Part shown: in pieces, positions 55,991 through 64,000 of the stretch
Position numbering within the stretch: the stretch's first letter is position 1
Layout: the number at the start of each line of letters is the position of its first letter
Source: Heliocidaris erythrogramma
Lineage: Eukaryota; Echinodermata; Echinoidea; Camarodonta; Echinometridae
Assembly (NCBI GenBank): GCA_025617745.1
Contig: CM046863.1
Coordinates: 1,860,001 to 1,924,000 of the forward strand
Direction: 5' to 3'
Length of the DNA stretch: 64,000 nucleotides
Made by a program: the position numbers and the translations under genes
Notes under the pieces: model-generated
Told to the model about the DNA's origin: nothing
Databases searched by the model: none
What the model saw: only the letters and a program-made list of their open reading frames with translations

Positions 55991-57549
55991 CGTGGTGCAA
56001 CTGCAGCACAGCATTCTCATGACTTGCATGATTGAGGTACATGTATATTAGCCATGGACTTGATGTGTTGGGGACCATAAGACCTATAAGTTTACACATT
56101 GGTTGCCCTTACAGGTAAGCTGCAGTTCTCTTGGCTTTAGAGTGAGATATGGCCAATAGTTTGTGAGATTGTTCCTCTAATACTATCTTGGCTTAAGTAT
56201 GGTTGGATAAAGGATGGGGTATATTTTTGGCAGAGTTTAGTGGCTAAGTCCATAATGATGTGAAATTAGTAAACACCAGCGGGTTTGTCTATCTATCTTT
56301 TACAGATTTAAGGCGTTCTGCAGCCTTACTTGTACTGAGTATTCTCTTATTAAAAAACTTGGTTGACTTTCTTACAAGTCTGATATGGGGAGGCACTCTT
56401 ATCTGGCTTGAATCACAGGCTAAGAGGGTCATGGTGAGGAGATTATCCAACCCTCCCCCGGTTTGGTTTGGCAGAATAAAGTCAGAACTCAGGATGGAGA
56501 TATAGGTGTCATTTATACCTCCACCACTATGTTAGAAGGGAATACATTTTTTGCAATACTTGAGTAATGTCTCTATGGTTAGGATGAAGATGATGAGTGG
56601 ATCCTCACTTCACCCTAGAGGGAATTCAAATTTACTTAGTATAGTTTGGTATGTAATTCTAAAGTCTGTCAATGCCTTATTGTATCTGTTCTTCATGATA
56701 ACTCTGATTGATGGGTAATTCTCAACCTAATCTAAAGTAGCGGGTGTTGCTGCAAGAGGAATTCTGCTGTACCTCTATCCAAAGGACGCTCTCTAACTTT
56801 TGATTCCTAATGGCATCCATTTATAGAACTCTTTGCAGGGGGGAAGTGGATGTAGCTCTCACTCATGATTTCTCGATCATAATCTGCCTTAGCAGCGACC
56901 ATATTTGGATATGATCATTGTCTTAAATGATTAACATTTTCAATGCAATCATTCAGGCTGCTTGCAATGGAGATATCTAGCATGTCTGTTATATTGTTTT
57001 AAAATAATGTTAAACTAAAACAATGCCACTTTCTGAAATTGCAATATTTTAAAGATGCTTTTGGTGCTCACAGCCACAGTACAACACCTACCAAGCAGTC
57101 AAAGTTAATACTGTAATACGACAACACAGTAGATGAGAGTATCTCTAAGTACAGTGGTACCTTTTCAATATGAATTGGCTTATGCAATGAATTTTCAGAA
57201 GCCTTGCATATCTATTTGAACATTTGCATCTTCGTTTGTCATAGCAAGTGTCCTACCAGGCATGAACTTGAGGCCTCCAACCTGGAAAATATTCTTGATC
57301 TGGATTTGAACCAATAGGACAGTTACAAATTCATGAACTCAGGCACTTGTTTATAATTCATTATTTAGATACATAAATATCCCTTTCTTAAAAATCACTA
57401 TAAGCTTTCTCATCATTCTTTTCCTTTAGCAACAGCATATTTTTATATGACTTAGCATCCAGCTTTTGATTGCAATTAAAGGCGCAGCTTCAATTGTGTA
57501 TAATTAGATGCCTACATTGTACTTCGTTACATTACAAATACATGGTGGA
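55991..57549. other. Central part of the foldback element, unidentified
   Basis: No long ORF. On the minus strand about 56520-56270 stays open for some 80 codons (with GGGLDNLLTMTLLACDSS and VPPHIRLVRKSTKFFNK), and about 56250-56150 stays open in another frame. The composition looks coding-like, but I do not recognise the family. A decayed transposase or LINE part is possible. The rest shows no feature. Confidence 0.3.
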
Positions 57550-57700
57550 AGCACTGTGGTATATTGGTGAAGGCCTTTCACTCTCATACGAGAGCTCTTG
57601 GATTCGATCCTTGATCGGTGCTTACATCCCTGGGCAAGGTGTTTTGCCCACATTTGTTTTGCTTGACCCAGATGTATGAAATGTGTACAAGGCAATGATA
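57550..57700 (+). mobile_element. tRNA-derived SINE-like unit
   Basis: The first 73 nt fold like a tRNA: acceptor strands AGCACTG and CGGTGCT pair over 7 bp, with an A-box-like GTGGTATATTGGTGAAGG and a B box GGATTCGATCC. A tRNA-unrelated segment follows (CTGGGCAAGGTG and CCCAGATGTATGAAATG) and then an ATT-rich tail. This layout is that of a tRNA-headed SINE. Which SINE family it belongs to is not determined. Confidence 0.6.
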
Positions 57701-57719
57701 GTATTATTATATTATTCTA

Positions 57720-60537
57720 AAACTCTGATGTTTTTCCTTGGTGCCTTACCATGGTAGCTACCTTGACAATCTCACCCACAACCAACTTCGCACTGTTAAA
57801 ACATGTATTAAAAACTACAGATTAAAAACTACAGATTAAAAACTTGTTGATTAAAAATCGCTCAACGTTGGTTATAAAATGAGTGTTGGTGAAAAATTAC
57901 TTTTAATCTTGCGTGGGTTAAAAATATTGTTGATTAAATTTATTGTTTATAATCTTGTTGGTTACTTTGTAACCAATATCGATTAAAACAGTGTTCTCGG
58001 CTTTCCCGCCAAAATGATAGTGCTAACTGTCAAGACACTTTATTTTTTTGTTGGTTAAAAGTTTGATCAAAGTTGATTAAAATAGCAATCTCGTGACTGA
58101 ACAGCGCATGCGCATATGGATTTTGAACAAATTCGCTGCGCAAAAATCTATAACAGAAATTGTTTGCGATAAAAATGGAAGGCGTTGTCATTCAAGTTGC
58201 TGCATGATTGGGAACTTTCAAAGAGCGTGTCGGCGTGTTTGAAGGTGAGAAACTCTTCTTCATATTTGTGATTGTTTTCTAGCTTAATCTTGGGAAGAAA
58301 TAGATCTACAGTGTGCTCTTTCTTTCTAATTTAAACGGCTTGGGAGCAAGTTTGACCTGCTCGATCTGGACTAGACCTGGCTAAGCCAGCCCCACCAGTA
58401 GATCTACCGACTACGCCTACGGTAGCGAGTAGGCGACGCCGGCGAGATGGCGGTGTGTTCAGCTTCGCGCATGTCCTTATTTCGCGGACAGGGCAATATG
58501 ACAAAAACGGAAACAGTTTTTTGAGAAAAAGATATAGCATCAATGTAGGTGTAGGCGTAGTCTACCGGTGGGCCTGGCTTAGTCAAGTCTAGTCCAGGTC
58601 TGAGCAGGTCGAACTTCCCAAACCGCTGAACGTAGAAAGCAAGATCACTGAGTAGATCTATTTCTTTATAAGACTAACTATCGACAACAATTACAGATAT
58701 GAAAAGAGTTTCTCCGGGAGTTTCTCACCAAATAAAACTAACCAATAAATGGTTAAACATTTAACCGACAATTTGTTTAAGTTTAATCAACACCATTTTA
58801 ACCAATGTTGAGCAAAATATGACAAACTAACAAATGGTTAAACATTTAACCAACAATATATTTTAGTTTAATCAACACCGATTTAACCAACGTTGAGAAA
58901 AATAGGATAAACCAACAAATGATTAAAACTTTTAATCAACCACAGGTTAAACTATAATCAACAGGCCGTTGATTAAAGTTTTAACCTACAAATGTGTGGT
59001 TCACCTGGTAATCCTTGGTTGATTAAAATTTTAACCAACCAGATTAAACATTTTAATCAACGTTCTAACAGTGTGTGGCTACTAGGAAGCTTTCGATTAT
59101 GATAGCTGAGGGTCCTAGCTCGCAGATAAACACCATTTTAGGCTGCACGTACACTTGTTCTTTGTTTTGTGTTGAATAGTTAGAGAAAATATTCAATTTT
59201 TATCATACTCTTTCTATAGCAACAGCCATGTTTTGACATGACGGTGACTTTCAATGACTCTGATTCTACTTGCAATTAAACAGGCACCCCAAAATATAGT
59301 TAGATGGGTACATTTTGTTTTTGTGATGTTGAATTACAGATATATAGTATTTTTTAAAATTCAATTCCTTTGTGTGTTACCATGGTAACAACCCTAGTGG
59401 TCACTCCCAATACCAACTTTATGTAAAATAGGAAGAATATGAGAGCTGAAGGTCCTCGCTAACAGAAAAACATGATTTAAGATTGTGCAGACAGTTGTTT
59501 CCTATTTTGTATTGATAAATCATAGATATTTTCCACAAATATCAGCATTTTGTGGGACCGTTTCTAAAGCAACGGCCCTTTTTTTACACGCCCATGACTT
59601 CAAATGACTCGGATTGTGGTTGGAATCAGTGGCGCAGCTTGACAGTATATTGGAGGCCTTACCATATATGTTATGCCGTTATAAAATGACAAATATACCG
59701 TATTTTCTAAATTCCAGTATTCCGCTATGTGTCACCATGGTAACGGCCCTAGCGGTCACGCCCACCACCACCTTGATTTCAAACAAGCAAATTATGATAG
59801 CTGAGGGTCATAACTAATATAAACACATTATCAAAGACTGTGCAGACACCTCTTTCTTTCTATTTTGTAATGGTTATTTATAGATTTTTTCACAAATAAC
59901 AGCTTTTTGTTGGACCGTTTCCATAGCAACGGCTTTTTTGGACACGCCCATGACTTTAAATGGCTCAGATTGTGATTGCAATCTATCAGGCAGCTTGAAA
60001 TACACATAATGGGATACTTACCATATATTTTATAGCTATTGAATTACAAAGATGCAGTATTTTCTAAGAATCCAGTATTTTTGATGTGTTACCATAGTAA
60101 CGGTCCTACAGGCCACACCCACCACCAACTGTACATCAAATAGGCAGATTATGATAGCTCAGGGTCCTAGCTAATAGAAAAACATACTTTAGGCTTGTGC
60201 ATACACCTTTTTGGCTATTTCATATTTATAAGTTTAGAAAGTAAACGGCTATTTTTTTATACGCCCATGACTTTAAATGGCTCTGATTATGGTTGCAATC
60301 GATTGGGCACCTTAAAATACATATATTAGGATGCTTACCAAGTATTTTTAGATTCGTGAATTGGAATTATATGACTTTTCCTAAAATTCATATTTTTCTT
60401 GATCCGTTACCATGGTAACGGCCCTGGTGTCCACACACACCACCAACTTTATGGCAAACAAGCAGATTCTGATAGCTGAGGGTCCTAGATAACAGAAAAA
60501 CATAATTTAAAATTGTGCCTAAGGGGGGGGGGGGGGA
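57720..60537 (-). repeat. Right arm: inverted tandem units of about 345 bp
   Basis: Inverted counterpart of the left arm, about 1.5 kb once the insertion at 57791-59073 is removed. The innermost unit is split: TTACCATGGTAGC and CCACAACCAACTT lie at 57745-57790, and the rest continues from 59074. Confidence 0.83.
57791..59073. mobile_element. 1.28-kb foldback element with TTGATTAAA subrepeats
   Basis: Ends CACTGTTAAAAC and, inverted, CACTGTTAGAAC. The outer 300-350 bp on each side are filled with many copies of GTTGATTAAA / TTTAATCAAC in opposite orientation. A second inverted pair lies nearer the centre (about 58345-58425 with CTAGACCTGGCTAAGCCAG and about 58545-58625), so nearly the whole element is self-complementary. 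It interrupts the right arm of the larger foldback element. No clear target duplication and no gene. Confidence 0.78.
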
Positions 60538-60835
60538 CCTTTCCGGGACCGCGGAACTGGGGGGGGGGGGGGGCGGGCTACAGCCCCCCCCCCCCACTTT
60601 TTTCAGTAAACACGTGCAAACGTATGGTAGTGCAAAAAATGTGGTATACACGCAGCCCGCCCCCCCCCCCCTCCCCCACTCAGTCCATCCACTTTCCTAG
60701 ACGTTCCGCGGCCCCTACCTTTTCGGTTACTGGCCCATGGACTAGTTGTAAGTTAATAAAACTCCATGTTGAATCTCTTCCTGGTCTCGATCGTCACAAT
60801 CGATCTGGACCTATTGAACTCGCCCTCATCTCATC
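60538..60835. other. GC-rich right flank with a small inverted repeat
   Basis: GGACCGCGGAAC (near 60546) and GTTCCGCGGCCCC (near 60704) form an imperfect inverted pair around three long G or C runs, suggesting a small MITE of about 170 bp. The remainder (60720-60835) has AATAAA near 60757 and ends where the satellite resumes. No gene. Confidence 0.45.
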
Positions 60836-61049
60836 ATAATTTCATTAAGCATATCAAAACGCCTGGATTCAATTCAGTTAAATACTTACCGTCTGAAAAA
60901 CGTAGATCAAGAGAAGGAGTAAAGAGATAGAAGGCGCTATTAGCATTACGTCGATTTCTCTTCTTTCTCGAGTTTTACCCTTTAAGATTTGTCAGCTTTA
61001 AACGTAGTTTTGTTTTATTTTAATGATTTTATGACTAGTTGAAATGGAA
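60836..61049. repeat. Satellite array segment 8
   Basis: A partial unit from ATTTCATTAAGCATATC to GTTGAAATGGAA, ending at the duplicated target GAAATGGAA (61041-61049). Confidence 0.88.
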
Positions 61050-61704
61050 GGCTTAGTCCGAAAGGGTGGGTAGCGTCGCGTCTACAAAATCCTGGATCAA
61101 CCCCTGATTAAAAACCTGCATTTCCATGCCCCCCCCCCCTCTACAAAATCCTGCATCCACCCCTGATGACAAACCTGCATTTCCATGGAACCCCCCCCCC
61201 CCCCCCCCTTTCTACAAAATCCTGAATCCGCCCCTGATGATAACACATTTCTGTGCCCCCCCTTTTTACAACATCCTGGATCCGCCCCTGATAGACCTGC
61301 ATTTCTGTGCCCTCCCCCCCCCCCCCTTTCACAAAATCCTGGGTCCGCCCCTGATGACAAAGCATTTCTGTGCCCCCTCCGTTTTACAAAATCCTGGATC
61401 CGCCCCTGACAGACCTGCATTTCTGTGCCCCCCCCCCCCTTCCTTTACAAATCCTGGAACCGCTTATAATAATAATAATACACTGTATTTAAAAAATAAA
61501 AAAAAGTCAACGCACCCTTTCGGCAAAACCGGGGGTGCTTTGGACGAATGGTGGCGTTCCAGTGAACGCGACGCGACCCGACGCTCCCAAAGCATCCTTT
61601 CGGCAAATTTTCGGGGGGGGGGGGGGGGGTTTGGACGAATGGTTGCGTTCGCGTCAACGCGACGTGAAGCGACGCTACCCCCCCCCCCCCTTTCGGACTA
61701 AGCC
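61050..61704. mobile_element. 655-bp MITE with 9-bp target duplication, Mutator-like type
   Basis: Inverted ends GGCTTAGTCCGAAAGGG and CCCTTTCGGACTAAGCC, followed inward on both sides by GGTAGCGTCGC. Perfect 9-bp duplication GAAATGGAA (61041-61049 and 61705-61713). A duplication of 9 bp is usual for Mutator-like elements, though Merlin-type elements are not excluded. The interior is mostly a poly-C-bearing tandem repeat and a second inner copy of the subterminal sequence around 61510-61640. No gene. Confidence 0.85.
61080..61465 (+). repeat. Tandem repeat of about 55-60 bp, each unit with a poly-C run
   Basis: About seven units of the form CTACAAAATCCTGGATCCGC, then CCCTGATGACAAACCTGCAT and TTCTGTGCCCCCCC. 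The proline- or glycine-rich frames on both strands are a by-product. The core CTGGATCCGCCCCTGA is shared with the MITE at 4877-5138. Confidence 0.9.
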
Positions 61705-63937
61705 GAAATGGAATAGGTTTTCCCTGAGAAACAAAAGTTAGTTTCATCATGTTTTCAAAGAATATCCCATATTGTGAGAGCACTACCAATTTAATGAAGG
61801 TCAGATAGATGAATCAATCAGTTTGTGACAACATCAGCGATATAGATTCAAGGTGTAAAAAATTGGTTTGAAATTACACAATTATTTAAAAGAAAACCAT
61901 TGGAAGAATGGTCATATTTCATTCAGCATATAAACTAGCCAGGATTCCATTCCGTTGAATACTTACCCACTGTACAACGTAGATCAAAAGAAAGAGTAAA
62001 GAGATCAAGAGCAAAATTAACATTCAGAATTTCAATTTTCTTCTTTCTCGAGTTTTGCCCTTTAAGATGAGTTAGTTTTATACGTAGTTTTCTTTTATTT
62101 ACTGATTTATTACTTATTGATATGTATTATGTTTTCTAGGAGGTACAAAAGTTAGTTTCATCATTTTTTCAAAGAATACCCCATATTGTGACAGCACTAC
62201 CAATTTAATCAAGGTCAGATAGATGAATCAATCAGTTATGTAATCTGTGACAATATCAAAGATACAGATTCAAATTGTAATTCCACGAATACCCCATATT
62301 TTGAGAGCACTACCAATTTAATCAAGGTCAGATAGATGAATCAATCAGTTATGTAATCTGTGACAATATCAAAGATAAAGATTCAAATTGTAAAAAAGCT
62401 GTTTGAAATTATATAATCATTGAAAAGAAACCATTGTAAGAATGGTCATATTTCATTCAGCATATCAAATAGCCAGGATTCCATTCCGTTGAATACTTAC
62501 CCACTGTACAACGTAGATCAAAAGAAAGAGTAAAGAGATCAAGAGCAATATTAACATTCAGTATGTCAATTTTCTTCTTTCTCGAGTTTTGCCCTTTAGG
62601 ATGAGTGAGTTTTATACTTAGTTTTCGTTGATTTTAATGATTTTTTTTACTAATTGAAATGTTATATGTTTTCTATCAGAAAAAAAAAAAAATAGTTTCA
62701 TCATTTCAAATAATACCTCATATTGTGAGAGCACTACCAATTTAATCAAGGTCAGGTAGATGAATTAAATAGTTATGTAATCCATGACAATTTCAAAGAT
62801 ATGGATGCAAATTGTAAAAAAGTTGTTTGAAATTAAATAATTATTGAAAAGAAAATCATTGCAAGAATGGTCATATTTCATTCAGCATATAAACTAGCCG
62901 GGATTCCATTCCGTTGAATACTTACCCGCTGTACAACGTAGATCAAAAGAAAGAGTAAAGAGATCAAGAGCAATATTAACATTCAGTATTTCAATTTTAT
63001 TCTTTCTCCAGTTTTGCCCTTTAAGATGAGTGAGTTTTATACGTAGTTTCCTTTCATTTTACTGAATTATTACTTATTGATTTGTATTATGCTTTCTAGG
63101 AGGTCCAACAGTTAGTTTCATCATTTTTTTTAAAAGAATACCCCATATTGTGAGAGCACTACCAATTTAATCAAGGTCAGATAGATGAATCAATCAGTCA
63201 TGTAATCTGTAACAATATCAAAGATATAGATTCAAATTGTAAAAAGAAGTTTTCTGAAATTAAACAATGATTGAAAAGAAAATCATTGTAAGAATGGTCA
63301 TTTTTCATTAAGCATATCAGATTCAATTCAGTTATATACTTACAGGCTGTACAACGTACATTAAGAGAGAAGTAAAGAGATTAAAAGCAATATTAGCATT
63401 CAGTATGTCAATTTTTCTTCTTTCTCGAGTTTTACCGTTTAAAATTTGTGAGCTTTATACTTAGTTTTCTTTTATTTTAATGATTTTTTTACTAATTGAA
63501 ATGTTATATGTTTTCTATCTGAAAAAAAAATAGTTTCTTCATTGTTTTCAAAGAATGCCCCATATTGTGAGAGCACTACCAATTTAATCAAGGTCATGTA
63601 GATGAATTAAATAGTTATGTAATCCATGACAATTTCAAAGATATGAATGCAAATTGTAAAAAAGTTATTTGAAATTTAATGATTATTGAAAAGAAACCAT
63701 TGTGAGAATTTTCATATTTCATTAAGCATATCAAATAGTCAGGATTCCATTCCATTGAATACTTACCCACTGTACAACGCGGATCAAGAGAAAGAGTAAA
63801 AAGATCAAGAGCAATATTAACTTTCAGAATATCAATTTCTCTTCTTTCTCGAGTTTTACCCTTTAAGATTTGTCAACTTGATACGTAGTTTTCTTTTATT
63901 TTAATGATTTTATTCCTAGTTGAAATGTTATATGTTT
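61705..63937. repeat. Satellite array segment 9
   Basis: Five units in regular order; GTACAACG landmarks at 61972, 62506, 62931, 63349 and 63772. The 534-bp gap between the first two is one unit plus one 113-bp module. These are the most regular units of the window and define the period. Confidence 0.92.
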
Positions 63938-64000
63938 TAAAGATAACATTTAAAAAATTCATAGTGACGAAGCTTTTCGACCTGCAATCATCGGGTCACA
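63938..64000. other. Non-satellite sequence at the window edge
   Basis: The satellite gives way after GTTATATGTTTTAAAG. The last bases, read in reverse complement, begin TGTGACCCGATG, like the TGTGACCCGACG that starts the small non-satellite piece at 45453. Another insertion probably begins here and is cut by the window end. Confidence 0.45.

Larger units (their letters stand above)
51010..60537. mobile_element. 9.5-kb foldback element with tandem-repeat arms
   Basis: The ends are inverted: poly-C then TTAGGCACAATTTT on the left, AAAATTGTGCCTAAG then poly-G on the right. Each arm is a run of units of about 320-355 bp. In the left arm the phrase GCTAGGACCCTC or a variant recurs at about 51062, 51412, 51749 and 52071, then at about 54129 after a solo LTR. 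In the right arm its complement GAGGGTCCTAGC recurs at about 59105, 59450, 59797, 60151 and 60480. Each unit also contains CCATGGTAAC and TTTGAAGTCA-type phrases. The centre (about 54156-57720) holds palindromes, a LINE fragment and a SINE-like unit but no transposase I can recognise, so this looks non-autonomous or gutted. Confidence 0.8.

Noticed and set aside
50694-60835. One LTR retrotransposon spanning 50.7-60.8 kb
   Set aside because: The outer pieces differ in sequence and are not direct repeats, no reverse transcriptase lies between them, and the inverted tandem arms explain most of the interval.
61097-61789. Proline-rich and glycine-rich frames near 61.1-61.8 kb
   Set aside because: Products of poly-C tandem repeats inside a MITE.
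1-64000. CRISPR-like array, given the many regular repeats
   Set aside because: Repeats are long satellite units in an animal genome, with no short repeat/unique spacer pattern and no cas genes.

Overview
This window is repeat-dominated DNA from an animal genome, most likely a marine invertebrate. The guess rests on the mix of mobile elements (Nimb/I-type and CR1/L2-type LINEs, a DIRS-like tyrosine-recombinase element, a Kolobok-like THAP transposon, many foldback elements and MITEs) and on the (AAAT)n and (TTGAA)n LINE tails. An echinoderm, hemichordate or mollusc would fit; the sequence alone does not settle the phylum. I see no intact conserved host gene. The best host-type gene candidate is a two-exon gene with an SGNH/GDSL-hydrolase-like domain (exons 3824-4085 and 7672-8021).

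The matrix is an AT-rich satellite with a unit of about 420 bp. It is modified by an optional module of about 113 bp and by a pyrimidine-rich variant, and it shows irregular higher-order repeats. It fills 1-1324, 9460-20842 (with one insertion), 25852-28663, 44654-47666, 49001-50693, 60836-61049 and 61705 to about 63937. Nearly everything else can be read as insertions into this satellite, several with clear target-site duplications because the undisturbed unit is present next door.

Region by region. 1325-9459 is one insertion bracketed by GTAAT; it holds a TTAA-flanked Kolobok-like transposon (1583-3559), the SGNH gene and a tandem-repeat 3' region. 20843-25851 is a nearly full-length but decayed CR1/L2-like LINE. 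28664-44653 is a five-level nest: the satellite holds a tRNA-Thr-derived foldback element, which holds a DIRS-like retroelement (28736-43772, minus strand, with inverted terminal repeats and an internal complementary region), which holds a Nimb-type LINE (31484-40650), which holds a second CR1/L2-like LINE (about 32710-36160). Two inverted copies of a TA-flanked MITE also sit in the nest. A short copy of the same tRNA-Thr foldback element, without the DIRS, lies at 46199-46821 and shows the empty form.

47667-49000 is a foldback element whose ends are built from a 15-bp minisatellite. 51010-60537 is a 9.5-kb foldback element whose arms are tandem repeats of about 320-355 bp; it contains a solo LTR, strong palindromes, a LINE fragment, a SINE-like tRNA-derived unit and a second foldback element. 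61050-61704 is a MITE with a 9-bp target duplication and poly-C-bearing tandem repeats.

The genes do not form a shared pathway. The window is a layered record of transposition into a satellite array, and relative insertion order can be read from the nesting.
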